The notes under the pieces are model-generated. The model did no database searches. It had not been told where the DNA came from and was given only the letters and a program-made list of their open reading frames with translations. 64,000 bases of DNA, taken from the NCBI GenBank assembly GCA_017643585.1, contig JAEPND010000003.1, forward strand, positions 186,001 through 250,000, in the 5' to 3' direction. Below are positions 19,097 to 27,560 of this stretch, one piece after another (within the stretch, counting starts at the first letter, position 1; each line of letters begins with the position of its first letter). The position numbers were made by a program, and so were the translations under genes. This stretch comes from Maricaulis sp. GTDB taxonomy: Bacteria > Pseudomonadota > Alphaproteobacteria > Caulobacterales > Maricaulaceae.

Positions 19097-19110
19097 TGTT
19101 AGGGCTAACA
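19097..19110. promoter_or_regulatory. LacI-family-type operator upstream of zwf
   Basis: TGTTAG-GG-CTAACA is an inverted repeat with perfect 6-bp arms. It is one base from the TGTTAGCGCTAACA shape commonly bound by LacI-family regulators. It lies 43-56 bp upstream of the zwf ATG and about 90 bp upstream of the divergent alcohol dehydrogenase start, so a sugar-responsive repressor controlling the Entner-Doudoroff operon is the simplest reading. No LacI-family gene is in the window. Confidence 0.6.
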
Positions 19111-19199
19111 CAGAGGGCGCAACATCAATCCTCCGAGAAAAGATTTGCGACCACCGACCAGAAGTGTTTCGCTCCGCGAAGCTTTATGGGGAACACGTG

Positions 19200-20309
19200 A
19201 TGAAAACCAGAGCTGCTGTGGCGTTCGGGGCTGGCAAGCCACTCGAGATCGTCGAAGTGGACCTTGAGGGCCCAAAGGCGGGTGAGGTCCTGGTCGAGAT
19301 CAAGGCAACCGGCATCTGTCACACGGACGAGTTCACCCTGTCCGGCGCGGACCCGGAAGGCGCCTTCCCGGCGATCCTGGGCCATGAGGGCGCCGGCGTT
19401 GTCGTCGAGATCGGCCCGGGCGTGAAAGACCTTAAGGTCGGCGATCATGTCATCCCGCTCTACACGCCGGAATGTCGAGAGTGTGATTATTGCCTGCACC
19501 CCAAGACCAATCTGTGCCAGTCGATCCGCTCGACCCAGGGCCAGGGCGTGATGCCGGACGGCACCTCGCGCTTCTCCTACAAGGGCGAGAAAATCCTGCA
19601 CTATATGGGCACCTCGACCTTCTCGAACTACACCGTCCTGCCCGAGATCGCACTGGCGAAAGTGCGCAAGGACGCCCCCTTTGACAAGATTTGCTATATC
19701 GGCTGCGGCGTCACCACAGGCCTTGGCGCGGTGATGTTCACCGCCAAGGTGGAGCCGAATTCAACCGCGGTCGTGTTCGGCCTCGGCGGCATTGGTCTCA
19801 ATGTCATCCAGGGCCTCAAGCTTGTCGGCGCCCGCCAGATCGTCGGCGTCGACACCAATCCGGCCAAGGAGGCGATGGCGCGCCAGTTCGGCATGACCGA
19901 TTTCGTCAATCCCAAGGACATCAAGGGTGATCTTGTCGGCCACCTGGTCGAGCTGACCGGCGGCGGTGCGGACTACTCCTTCGAATGCATCGGCAATGTC
20001 GAGGTCATGCGTGCCGCCCTGGAATGCGCCCACAAGGGCTGGGGCGAAAGCGTCATCATCGGCGTTGCCCCGGCCGGCGCGGAAATCCAGACCCGCCCCT
20101 TCCAGCTGGTCACCGGCCGCGTCTGGCGCGGCTCGGCCTTTGGCGGCGCAAGAGGCCGGACCGACGTGCCCAAGATCGTCGACATGTACATGGAAGGCCG
20201 CGTCAATATCGACGACCTGATCACCCACAAGCTCAAGCTGGAAGACATCAACAAGGGTTTCGACCTGATGCATGCCGGCGAAAGCATCCGCAGCGTGGTG
20301 GAGTTTTGA
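19200..20309 (+). CDS. frmA: S-(hydroxymethyl)glutathione dehydrogenase / class III alcohol dehydrogenase
   Basis: Oxidises the formaldehyde-glutathione adduct to S-formylglutathione with NAD+, the first enzymatic step of formaldehyde detoxification. The 369-aa length is exactly typical. Catalytic zinc ligands appear in GICHTDEFT and GHEGAGVVVEIG, structural zinc cysteines in PECRECDYCLHPKTNLC, and the Rossmann motif in VFGLGGIGLNVIQG. The ATG at 19200 follows TGGGGAACACG; the frame is open for 73 codons upstream but that stretch overlaps the zwf promoter. The partner S-formylglutathione hydrolase lies 1.56 kb downstream on the same strand. Confidence 0.95.
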   Translation: MKTRAAVAFGAGKPLEIVEVDLEGPKAGEVLVEIKATGICHTDEFTLSGADPEGAFPAILGHEGAGVVVEIGPGVKDLKVGDHVIPLYTPECRECDYCLHPKTNLCQSIRSTQGQGVMPDGTSRFSYKGEKILHYMGTSTFSNYTVLPEIALAKVRKDAPFDKICYIGCGVTTGLGAVMFTAKVEPNSTAVVFGLGGIGLNVIQGLKLVGARQIVGVDTNPAKEAMARQFGMTDFVNPKDIKGDLVGHLVELTGGGADYSFECIGNVEVMRAALECAHKGWGESVIIGVAPAGAEIQTRPFQLVTGRVWRGSAFGGARGRTDVPKIVDMYMEGRVNIDDLITHKLKLEDINKGFDLMHAGESIRSVVEF

Positions 20310-20692
20310 TGCAATCTCGTTCGATTGCACTGGCTGTTCTCATCGTGCTGGTCGTCGCGGGCTACGGGTATCGGGACCGGCTATTTTGGACCGTCGCGGC
20401 AGTTTGGATGTGGGTAGATCCTGGCCCACCAGCTCCACCGTTTATCGAGGAGAATAGGCTCGGGTTTGGCTCTGAGGACATCACAGCGTTCCTTGAACGC
20501 CGCTTTCCACCCGGCACCCCCACCGACCTGCTTTCCTCCTATCTGTCGAGACAAGGTTTCGTGGTCGAGGCCGATAGCGCGAGTTACCACTGGAGCGACC
20601 TTGTGTGCACGTACCTAATTTCCGTTCGCTGGGAAGCCGTGGACGGATCTGTCGAAATCATCGCGGCCTCCTATGACAATGTTTGTCTATAG
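20309..20692 (+). CDS. Small membrane-anchored protein of unknown function
   Basis: A 127-aa protein I do not recognise. It starts with a single hydrophobic segment (SIALAVLIVLVVAGYGY), then a second moderately hydrophobic stretch with Trp (LFWTVAAVWMWVDPGPP), then a soluble domain with two late cysteines (SDLVCTYLISVRW and SYDNVCL). Its ATG overlaps the alcohol dehydrogenase stop codon by one base (TGATG), so translation is probably coupled. No function can be given from sequence; the position suggests only co-expression. Confidence 0.65.
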   Translation: MQSRSIALAVLIVLVVAGYGYRDRLFWTVAAVWMWVDPGPPAPPFIEENRLGFGSEDITAFLERRFPPGTPTDLLSSYLSRQGFVVEADSASYHWSDLVCTYLISVRWEAVDGSVEIIAASYDNVCL

Positions 20693-20713
20693 CCTCTCCC
20701 TTTACCGCAAGAT

Positions 20714-20756
20714 TGATATCATACCGATATCATGAAATGATATCGGTATGATATCA
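20714..20756. promoter_or_regulatory. Perfect 20-bp inverted repeat, toxin-antitoxin operator
   Basis: Arms at 20714-20733 and 20737-20756 are perfect reverse complements around the 3-nt centre GAA. Each arm itself contains GATATCAT twice (GATATCAT-ACC-GATATCAT), so four copies of the half-site are present. A TATGAT at 20747-20752 could be the -10 of the antitoxin promoter, so binding here would block transcription. Autoregulation by the ribbon-helix-helix antitoxin immediately downstream is the expected use. Confidence 0.75.
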
Positions 20757-20768
20757 GGAGTCCCCCCA

Positions 20769-20996
20769 ATGGGTCAGGTGATCATTCGCAATCTCGATGA
20801 CAGCGTGCTTGCTGACCTCAAGCGTCTCGCAAAAAGAGATGGCGTATCGCTCGAGCAGTTTCTGCGCGATCTTCTCGCCGCCAAGGCGCGCGAGGAGAAA
20901 GAGGCATTCTTTGAATTCGCAAAGGGGATGCGAGAGCGATCGCGTCCCTCTGACCTCGACCCGACCGACCTCATTCGCGAGGATCGTGACCGGTGA
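20769..20996 (+). CDS. Ribbon-helix-helix antitoxin (FitA/VapB type)
   Basis: A 75-aa antitoxin that should bind DNA through an N-terminal ribbon-helix-helix (QVIIRNLDDSVLADLKRLAKRDGVSLEQFLRDLL, residues ~3-36) and neutralise the PIN toxin with its charged C-terminal tail ([19 protein letters not shown]). I chose the ATG at 20769 because AGGAG lies 8 bp upstream; an in-frame ATG at 20748 falls inside the operator palindrome. It overlaps the toxin start by 4 bp. Confidence 0.85.
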   Translation: MGQVIIRNLDDSVLADLKRLAKRDGVSLEQFLRDLLAAKAREEKEAFFEFAKGMRERSRPSDLDPTDLIREDRDR

Positions 20997-21421
20997 AGCG
21001 TGTTATTCTGGACGCCAGCGTCGCCACCAAACTCTTCCTGACAGTTCCGGGAAGCGATTTGGCGTGGCGAGCGGCCAAGCAGTTTCACTTCGTTGCACCT
21101 GCCCTTGTTCTCACGGAAACAGCGAATGCACTTTGGAAATATGTAAAACGGGGCGATACAACGGCTGAAGACGCGACAGGGGCCGTAACTCACTTGGCTG
21201 AGATAACAGAAATCCATGACAACCCAATGCTGGTTGAACGTGCCCTGTCTCTGGCCTGCAAACTCAGTCATCCGGTTTATGACTGCACCTATCTGGCCCT
21301 GGCCGAAGCTGAGAAACTGGCCTTACTCAGCGCCGACAAGCGCTTGTTGGCTCTGGCCCAAGAACATATCTGGCCGGATGTCATCCCGCTCAACTCCCTG
21401 ACCAGCGACAATACCTCATGA
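20993..21421 (+). CDS. PIN-domain toxin (VapC/FitB type)
   Basis: A 142-aa predicted ribonuclease toxin. The four acidic residues of the PIN active site are all present: D7 (LDAS), E42 (LTETANAL), D97 ([11 protein letters not shown]) and D115 (SADKRL), so it should be active. It starts with GTG overlapping the antitoxin stop (GTGA) and ends overlapping the next start (ATGA), which couples the DUF188 gene to the same message. The physiological RNA target cannot be read from sequence. Confidence 0.88.
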   Translation: MKRVILDASVATKLFLTVPGSDLAWRAAKQFHFVAPALVLTETANALWKYVKRGDTTAEDATGAVTHLAEITEIHDNPMLVERALSLACKLSHPVYDCTYLALAEAEKLALLSADKRLLALAQEHIWPDVIPLNSLTSDNTS

Positions 21422-21867
21422 TCCTCTATGTCGATGCAGACGCCTGCCCCGTCAAAGACGAGGTTATCCGGGTCGGTGAGCGGCACCGTTCGGAGATCCT
21501 GCTGGTCTGTGATGGCGGGTTGATGCGACCGCGTTCGCCCTGGGCGAAACTGGTGATTGTCGAGGGCAAGCTGGACGCTGCCGATGACTGGATCGCCGAA
21601 CGGATCGGCCCCGGCGATATCTGTGTGACCGCCGACATCCCGCTGGCCGATCGCTGCCTCAAGGCCGGTGCCCGTGCCATCGATCCGCGCGGCAAGGCCT
21701 TCACACCGGACACGATCGGTTCGGCTGTCGCCACGCGCAATCTGATGACCGACCTGCGCGAGACCGGCGTCATCACCTCTGGAGCCAAACCCTTTTCCCA
21801 AAAGGACCGCTCCGCCTTTCTCAACGGGCTGGAAGCGCTCATCCAACAGGTCAAACGCGGACGATAG
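21418..21867 (+). CDS. DUF188 / YaiI-YqxD family protein
   Basis: A 149-aa member of the UPF0178 (DUF188) family, recognised by [23 protein letters not shown] at the N-terminus and [25 protein letters not shown] in the middle. The family has a PIN-related fold and no settled function. Its start overlaps the toxin stop by 4 bp and its stop is 2 bp before the S-formylglutathione hydrolase start, so it bridges the toxin-antitoxin pair and the formaldehyde gene in one apparent transcript. Confidence 0.9.
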   Translation: MILYVDADACPVKDEVIRVGERHRSEILLVCDGGLMRPRSPWAKLVIVEGKLDAADDWIAERIGPGDICVTADIPLADRCLKAGARAIDPRGKAFTPDTIGSAVATRNLMTDLRETGVITSGAKPFSQKDRSAFLNGLEALIQQVKRGR

Positions 21868-21869
21868 AC

Positions 21870-22712
21870 ATGACCCTGAAACCGGCATCCTCCTGGACTT
21901 CCTTTGGCGGCGAGCTGGCCGTTTTCGACCATGACAGCGCCGTATGCGGCTGCGAGATGCGCTTTGCCGTCTTCACACCTCCGCAAGCCAAGGACGGGCC
22001 GGTGCCTGTGCTCTGGTATCTGTCGGGGCTGACCTGCAACTGGTCGAATGTGATGGAGAAGTCCGGCCTGCAGCGTGTCGCCGCCGAACTGGGGCTGATG
22101 GTCATCGCGCCGGACACCAGTCCGCGCGGCGAGGCTGTGCCCAATGACGACGGCTATGATCTGGGCCAGGGCGCAGGCTTCTACCTGTCCGCCACCCAGG
22201 CGCCCTGGTCGCAGCACTTCCGCATGGATCGCTATATAACCGAAGAACTCAGTGCACTGATTGAAAAAAGCTTTGCTGCGGACATGAGCCGCCAGGGCAT
22301 TACCGGTCACTCCATGGGTGGCCATGGCGCCCTGACACTTCACCTGAAAAACCCTCAACAATTCCAATCTGTATCGGCTTTTTCACCCATCGTCGCGCCG
22401 ATGGATGTGCCCTGGGGTCAAAAAGCGCTCTCCACCTATCTCGGCGACCAGAAATCAGACTGGGAAAAACACGATTCCTGCGCCTTGGTACGCAAGCAAC
22501 CGAGCCGCGCCCACATCCTGGTCGACCAGGGGTTGGGCGATCAGTTTCTCGACCAGCAACTGCGCCCCGACCTGTTCGAAACCGCCTGCGCGGAAGCGGG
22601 ACAGGACCTCACCCTGCGACGCCATGAGGGGTATGATCATTCATACTATTTCATCGCCAGCTTCATCGAGGACCATTTGCGTCACCACGCCGCTGCATTG
22701 AATTCGCTGTGA
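21870..22712 (+). CDS. fghA: S-formylglutathione hydrolase
   Basis: Hydrolyses S-formylglutathione to formate and glutathione, the second step after the class III alcohol dehydrogenase. The 280-aa esterase-D family protein has the nucleophile elbow GHSMGGHGAL with Ser148 and the oxyanion segment YLSGLTCNWSNVMEKSG. The catalytic Asp and His fit LVDQGLGDQFLDQQL and YDHSYYFIASF. It begins 2 bp after the DUF188 stop codon, whose final codons carry no obvious ribosome site, so re-initiation is likely. Confidence 0.94.
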   Translation: MTLKPASSWTSFGGELAVFDHDSAVCGCEMRFAVFTPPQAKDGPVPVLWYLSGLTCNWSNVMEKSGLQRVAAELGLMVIAPDTSPRGEAVPNDDGYDLGQGAGFYLSATQAPWSQHFRMDRYITEELSALIEKSFAADMSRQGITGHSMGGHGALTLHLKNPQQFQSVSAFSPIVAPMDVPWGQKALSTYLGDQKSDWEKHDSCALVRKQPSRAHILVDQGLGDQFLDQQLRPDLFETACAEAGQDLTLRRHEGYDHSYYFIASFIEDHLRHHAAALNSL

Positions 22713-22877
22713 GCTGCAGCCCGTCCTCGCGCGCGCGAGCATTACAGCCCGCGAGCACGATTTTTGCGCCGTTTTTGCAACACAGCGTGCCGCGCGCACA
22801 ATTTTTTCTTTTTTGGGGTTGCAATCGCATCCCAGCCCGGTAACTGTGCAGCGCAGCAAAGACAGGAACCGGTTCTC
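22713..22877 (+). other. Intergenic region: end of formaldehyde transcript and ilv promoter region
   Basis: A 14-bp self-complementary run, CTCGCGCGCGCGAG at 22726-22739, lies just past the fghA stop, with further CGCGAG and then ATTTTTG downstream; together they may end the fghA transcript. A T-rich stretch follows at about 22802-22814. The promoter of the ilv operon must be in or near this region, but I see no convincing -35/-10 pair: TTGCAA occurs at 22775 and 22819 without a good -10 at the right distance. Confidence 0.4.
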
Positions 22878-23015
22878 ATGAACCCGAGCACGAACACCAT
22901 TCAGGCCATTGCCGTCGCCGCCCAGCCGGGCGTGCGGACGCTTGGTCTCGTGCTTATTCTTGTGGTGCTTATTACCGCCCAGATAACGGGAGCGGCGACG
23001 ACGCCTGCCATCTAG
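22878..23015 (+). CDS. ilv operon leader peptide
   Basis: A 45-codon open frame whose residues 22-32 read LGLVLILVVLI, ten branched-chain residues out of eleven (codons at 22941-22973). It is followed at once by a factor-independent terminator and then ilvD. This is the hallmark of a leader peptide whose translation senses charged Leu, Ile and Val tRNAs. The upstream sequence AGGAACCGG is a fair ribosome site. The peptide probably has no function beyond controlling transcription. Confidence 0.88.
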   Translation: MNPSTNTIQAIAVAAQPGVRTLGLVLILVVLITAQITGAATTPAI

Positions 23016-23072
23016 CGAAGCAAGACTAGGCAGACACGAAAGACCCCGCTCCCAGAAGGAGCGGGGTTTTTT
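22913..23072 (+). promoter_or_regulatory. Transcription attenuator of the ilv-leu operon
   Basis: Three pairings can be read directly. Segment 1 (22913-22921, CGTCGCCGC) pairs perfectly with 22992-23000 (GCGGCGACG). Segment 2 (22988-22995, GGGAGCGG) pairs perfectly with segment 3 (23046-23053, CCGCTCCC) as an antiterminator. Segment 3 also forms the 5' arm of the terminator 23044-23066. The pairings are mutually exclusive, as in classical amino-acid attenuators. A further hairpin (CTGC/GCAG plus CTAG/CTAG, 23005-23033) lies between. Low Leu/Ile/Val supply should stall the ribosome at 22941-22973 and favour 2:3 pairing and read-through. Confidence 0.82.
23044..23072 (+). terminator. Attenuator terminator before ilvD
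   Basis: CCCCGCTCC (23044-23052) and GGAGCGGGG (23058-23066) form a perfect 9-bp GC-rich stem with loop CAGAA, followed directly by six T (23067-23072). It is a textbook factor-independent terminator placed between the leader peptide and ilvD. Confidence 0.93.
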
Positions 23073-23096
23073 CGTGCTGGCCGCACAGGACACACG

Positions 23097-24818
23097 ATGA
23101 ACCAGCATACGCCCAAATCCTCTGACACGATCACCAAGGGTCCCGCCCGCGCCCCGGCACGCGCCATGCTGCGCGCTACTGGCATGACGGACGAGGATTT
23201 CGCCAAGCCGATGATCGGTGTCATCAATACCTGGAGCACGATCACGCCCTGCAACATGCACCTGGACAAGCTGGCGGATGCCGCACGTGAAGGCGTTCGC
23301 GAAGCCGGCGGGTTTCCGGTCGATTTCAACACGGTCGTGGTGTCCGACGGCATCACCATGGGCACCGAGGGCATGCGCGCCTCGCTGATCTCCCGCGAGG
23401 TGGTCACCGACAGCATCGAGCTGGCCGTACGCGGACACAGCCTGGACGGCATCATCATCCTGGCGGGTTGCGACAAGACCATCCCGGCCGCTGCAATGGC
23501 CCTGGTCCGCGCGGATATTCCCGGCTGCATCCTCTATGGCGGCACGATCATGCCGGGTCGCAAGGGCGACCAGGAGCTGTCCATTCAGGATGTTTTCGAG
23601 GCCGTCGGCGCTCATGCCTGCGGCTCAATCGACGATGCCGAACTGGAAGCGGTCGAGAAAGCCGCCTGCCCGGGCGAAGGCGCCTGCGGTGGTCAGTTCA
23701 CGGCCAATACGATGGCGATGATGCTGAGCTTCCTGGGTCTCTCGCCAATGGGCCTTAATGACATCCCGGCCCCTCACCCCGACAAGCCAGATGCAGCGCG
23801 CAAATGCGGCGTCCGGGCCGTCGAGCTGGTCGAAGCTGCGGTCAATCCGCGCCGCTTCATCACCCCCGAGTCGCTGCGCAATGCCGCGATCGCAGCTTCG
23901 GCCAGCGGAGGGTCCACCAATGCCGTCCTGCACCTAGCGGCTATCGCCGCAGAGGCGGGCGTCCCCTTCTCGATCGACACGTTTGACGCGGTTTCGGCCG
24001 AGGCACCGGTCATCACCGATCTGAAACCGGGCGGTCGTTTTCTGGCCCACCACATGTTCCTGGCCGGAGGCACCCGCCTGTTCGGCCAGCGCCTGATGCA
24101 GGCCGGGCGCATCGCCGACACCCCGACCGTCAGCGGCGAAAGCCTGTTCGAAGAGTTTTCGAAGGCCGAGGAAAGCCCCAACCAGCGCGTCATCCACAGC
24201 GTCGAGAACCCGGTCAAACCCGATGGCGGCTTCCGCGTACTCTATGGCGATATCGCTCCGGAGGGCGCGGTTCTCAAACTCAGCGGTCATTCCCGCACGG
24301 CTTTCGATGGCATTGCCCGCGTTTTCGAGTGCGAGGATGATGCATTCGCCGCTGTTGAAGCCAATCAAATCAAGGCCGGTGATGTCGTCATCATCCGCTG
24401 CGAAGGCCCCCAGGGTGGCCCCGGGATGCGCGAAATGCTTGCCGTCACGGCGGCGCTGGTCGGCCAGGGTCTCAGCGAAGATGTCGCCCTGATCACCGAT
24501 GGCCGTTTCTCAGGTGCCTCGAAAGGCTTCGTTATCGGCCATGTCAGCCCGGAAGCCACCGCCGGTGGCGCCATCGGCCTGTTGATGGATGGCGACCGCA
24601 TCAGCATCGATGTCGACGCCCGTCGGATCGATACGGATGCCGATCTGTCGGCGCGCCGCCGCACCATGACCACACCGCAGCCCAATCGCATGGGGGGCGT
24701 GTTCGACAAGTACGCGCACCTCGTCAGCTCCGCGTCCAAGGGCGCGGTGACCGGCCCGCCCTCTGCCCAGCCAACGACACCCAACACGACACATCGCGAA
24801 CAGGAGATTTTCGCATGA
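23097..24818 (+). CDS. ilvD: Dihydroxy-acid dehydratase
   Basis: Converts 2,3-dihydroxy-isovalerate and 2,3-dihydroxy-3-methylvalerate to the 2-keto acids in valine and isoleucine synthesis, using an Fe-S cluster. The 573-aa protein shows [42 protein letters not shown] and [26 protein letters not shown] lies 7 bp before the ATG at 23097. It is the first structural gene behind the attenuator and overlaps ilvC by 4 bp (ATGA). Confidence 0.96.
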   Translation: MNQHTPKSSDTITKGPARAPARAMLRATGMTDEDFAKPMIGVINTWSTITPCNMHLDKLADAAREGVREAGGFPVDFNTVVVSDGITMGTEGMRASLISREVVTDSIELAVRGHSLDGIIILAGCDKTIPAAAMALVRADIPGCILYGGTIMPGRKGDQELSIQDVFEAVGAHACGSIDDAELEAVEKAACPGEGACGGQFTANTMAMMLSFLGLSPMGLNDIPAPHPDKPDAARKCGVRAVELVEAAVNPRRFITPESLRNAAIAASASGGSTNAVLHLAAIAAEAGVPFSIDTFDAVSAEAPVITDLKPGGRFLAHHMFLAGGTRLFGQRLMQAGRIADTPTVSGESLFEEFSKAEESPNQRVIHSVENPVKPDGGFRVLYGDIAPEGAVLKLSGHSRTAFDGIARVFECEDDAFAAVEANQIKAGDVVIIRCEGPQGGPGMREMLAVTAALVGQGLSEDVALITDGRFSGASKGFVIGHVSPEATAGGAIGLLMDGDRISIDVDARRIDTDADLSARRRTMTTPQPNRMGGVFDKYAHLVSSASKGAVTGPPSAQPTTPNTTHREQEIFA

Positions 24819-25837
24819 CCCGCCCAACCCAGGCTCCGCGCCGGAGCGATTTCGAGATCGACACGACCGACTTCAAGTCACAAACGGTGGCGATCATTGG
24901 CTATGGCAGCCAGGGACGCGCCCACGCCATGAACCTCAAGGACAGCGGCTGCAAGGTCGTGGTCGGGGTGAGAGCCGGCGGCCAGGGCGCGGCCCGCGCG
25001 GCAGCCGACGGCCTGGACACAGCAGAGCCGGCCGAGGCGGCGAGACAGGCGGATATCGTCATGATCCTGACGCCTGACATGTCGCACGAGGAAGTCTTCC
25101 GCGAACAGGTCGCGCCCAATCTCGAGGCTGGCAACGCCTTGATGTTTGCTCACGGTTTCTCGGTCCACTTCGGACGTGTGCAACCGGCCGCGAACGTCGA
25201 CGTCATGCTGGTCGCGCCAAAGGGCCCCGGCGATCTCGTTCGCCGTGAATACGAACGCGGACGCGGCGTGCCCTGCCTGTTCGCGGTGCACCAGGACGCG
25301 ACCGGCACGGCGCGCGAGCGCGCACTCGCCTACACCTCCTGCATTGGTGGTGCAAATTCCGGCGTCATCGAGACCTCGTTCGCCGAGGAGACCGAGACCG
25401 ATCTGTTCGGCGAACAGGCGGTCCTGTGTGGCGGTGCGACCGAGCTGGTCCTGGCCGGTTACGAGACCCTGACCGAGGCCGGGTACCAGCCTGAAGTCGC
25501 TTATTTCGAATGCCTGCACGAGCTCAAGCTGATCGTCGACCTGCTTTACGAGGGCGGGCTCGGGAAAATGCATGAATTCATCTCCGAAACCGCGATCTAC
25601 GGCGATCTGCGCTCGGGTCCACGGGTGATCAATGACGAGACCCGTGCCCGCATGCGCGAAGTCCTCAAGGACATCCAGGACGGCACATTTGCCCGCGACT
25701 GGATCACCGAGAACCAGGCCGGAAAACCGCAATATGCGGCACTCCTGCGCAAGGATCTCGAACACCCGATCGAGAAGACCGGTGCGCAATTGCGCGCTGA
25801 CATGCCCTGGCTGCAGCCAGGCGCCAACGCTCACTAA
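24815..25837 (+). CDS. ilvC: Ketol-acid reductoisomerase
   Basis: Isomerises and reduces acetolactate or acetohydroxybutyrate with NADPH and Mg2+. The 340-aa class I enzyme has the Rossmann motif [20 protein letters not shown], a proton-relay [30 protein letters not shown] and the metal-binding [10 protein letters not shown] and [14 protein letters not shown] segments. It overlaps ilvD by 4 bp and precedes ilvB by 25 bp. Confidence 0.96.
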   Translation: MTRPTQAPRRSDFEIDTTDFKSQTVAIIGYGSQGRAHAMNLKDSGCKVVVGVRAGGQGAARAAADGLDTAEPAEAARQADIVMILTPDMSHEEVFREQVAPNLEAGNALMFAHGFSVHFGRVQPAANVDVMLVAPKGPGDLVRREYERGRGVPCLFAVHQDATGTARERALAYTSCIGGANSGVIETSFAEETETDLFGEQAVLCGGATELVLAGYETLTEAGYQPEVAYFECLHELKLIVDLLYEGGLGKMHEFISETAIYGDLRSGPRVINDETRARMREVLKDIQDGTFARDWITENQAGKPQYAALLRKDLEHPIEKTGAQLRADMPWLQPGANAH

Positions 25838-25862
25838 CCCGTCAGGCCAGGAGAACTGATCC

Positions 25863-27557
25863 ATGACCGCCCTGCCCGCAGCCGAACTGGACGCGCATTC
25901 CCGCCCTCTGATGACGGGTGCCCAAGCCGTGGTGCGGACGCTCGAGGACCTCGGCGTGCGCCGTATCTTCGGCTATCCGGGTGGGGCGATCATGCCCGTC
26001 TATGACGCGCTGGTCGGCTCGAAACTGGAACACATCCTGGTGCGCCATGAACAGGCGGCGAGCTTTGCCGCCGACGCGCAGGCGCGCCTGACCGGCAAGG
26101 CCGGCGTTTGCCTAGCGACCTCCGGTCCCGGCGCGACCAATCTGCTGACCGGCATCGCCAATGCCTACATGGACAGCGTGCCCATGGTCATCCTGACCGG
26201 ACAGGTTCCTTCGACCCTGATGGGCACAGACGCCTTCCAGGAAGTCGACGTGTTCGGGATGAGCCTGCCGGTCGTCAAACACTCCATGATCGTGCGTCAT
26301 GCCGAGGACATTCCGGCCACCATCCGCGAGGCCTTCGAAATCGCCGAGGAAGGTCGACCCGGCCCGGTCCTCGTCGATCTGCCCAAGGATACGCTGCAGG
26401 CGAACATGGCGTTCGACAGCGGCGAAGCCGACGCGGCACCGACCGTGACACGCGCAGACGCTGACAGCATCGAAGCGGCAATGAGCCTGATCCAGGCGGC
26501 CCGCCGCCCGGTCCTGTACATGGGCGGTGGCATTGCCCTGGGCGAGGCGGTCGACGCTGTCCGTGACTTCATGGCCCGCACCGGCATCCCGACCGTGGCC
26601 ACGCTGAAAGCCATTGGCTGCGCTCATCCGGACGCCCAGAACTATCTCGGCATGCTGGGCATGCACGGAACCCGCGCCGCGAACATGGCCGTCCAGGAGA
26701 GTGATCTGTTGATCTGCTGCGGCGCCCGGTTCGATGACCGCGCAACCGGCAAGCCGGATCAGTTCGCCCCCCATGCCCGCATCATCCACATGGATCTCGA
26801 CCATGCCGAAATCGGCAAGCTGCGCGGCGTGGACGCAGCTATTCGCGGTGATCTGCAAGACGCGCTGGCGCGGCTGGATGCGGGATATCTGTCGATCGAC
26901 AGCTGGCGCTCCCTGTGTCGCGGCCGCAAGAAAGAGTTCGCCTTCAGCTATGACGCGCCGGGCTCAGGCATCTACGCGCCTGGCCTGTTGAAAGAGTTAT
27001 CCGAGACCGCTGGCGATGACTTCATCGCTGCCTGTGATGTCGGCCAGCACCAGATGTGGGTGGCCCAGCATTGCCGCTTCGCTCGGCCGGAGAACCATCT
27101 GACGAGCGCGGGCCTGGGCGCGATGGGCTACGGCCTGCCCGCCGGAATCGGCGCCGCACTGGAACGCCCGGACAGCAAGGTCGTCACCATCACCGGCGAC
27201 GGCTCGATCATGATGAATATCCAGGAGCTGGCGACCGCGCGTCGTTACGGCGTGCCGATCCGTATCCTGCTGCTGGATAATGCCTCGCTGGGCCTGGTGC
27301 GCCAGTGGCAGGAATTATTCTTCGACCAGAATTTCTCCGAGATCGATCTCTACGACAATCCGGACTTTGCCGAAGTTGCCCGCGCATTCGGCGTCGAAGC
27401 ATTCACCATTCACAGTCGCGACGAGGTGCCCGGTGCCATCCAGCGACTGCTCAACGCCACTGGACCGATCCTGGCGCACTGCCTGATCGACCCGCGCGAA
27501 AACGTCTGGCCGCTCGTTCCGCCAGGCAAATCCAATGCAGAAATGATGGAGGACTGA
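25863..27557 (+). CDS. ilvB: Acetolactate synthase large subunit
   Basis: Thiamine-diphosphate enzyme joining two pyruvates, or pyruvate and 2-ketobutyrate, as the first common step of branched-chain synthesis. The 564-aa protein has GYPGGAIMPVYDAL, RHEQAASFAADAQAR with the cofactor-activating Glu, TSGPGATNLLTGIANAYMDS and the ThDP/Mg motif GDGSIMMNIQELATARRYGVPIRILLLDN. GGAGAACTGATCC precedes the ATG. It is followed by a short ACT-type regulatory subunit, an arrangement like E. coli ilvGM. Confidence 0.95.
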   Translation: MTALPAAELDAHSRPLMTGAQAVVRTLEDLGVRRIFGYPGGAIMPVYDALVGSKLEHILVRHEQAASFAADAQARLTGKAGVCLATSGPGATNLLTGIANAYMDSVPMVILTGQVPSTLMGTDAFQEVDVFGMSLPVVKHSMIVRHAEDIPATIREAFEIAEEGRPGPVLVDLPKDTLQANMAFDSGEADAAPTVTRADADSIEAAMSLIQAARRPVLYMGGGIALGEAVDAVRDFMARTGIPTVATLKAIGCAHPDAQNYLGMLGMHGTRAANMAVQESDLLICCGARFDDRATGKPDQFAPHARIIHMDLDHAEIGKLRGVDAAIRGDLQDALARLDAGYLSIDSWRSLCRGRKKEFAFSYDAPGSGIYAPGLLKELSETAGDDFIAACDVGQHQMWVAQHCRFARPENHLTSAGLGAMGYGLPAGIGAALERPDSKVVTITGDGSIMMNIQELATARRYGVPIRILLLDNASLGLVRQWQELFFDQNFSEIDLYDNPDFAEVARAFGVEAFTIHSRDEVPGAIQRLLNATGPILAHCLIDPRENVWPLVPPGKSNAEMMED

Positions 27558-27560
27558 CCC

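Noticed and set aside
22819-22846. TTGCAA followed at 16 bp by TAACTG as an ilv promoter
   Set aside because: The -10 candidate matches the consensus at only two positions; not strong enough to list as a promoter.
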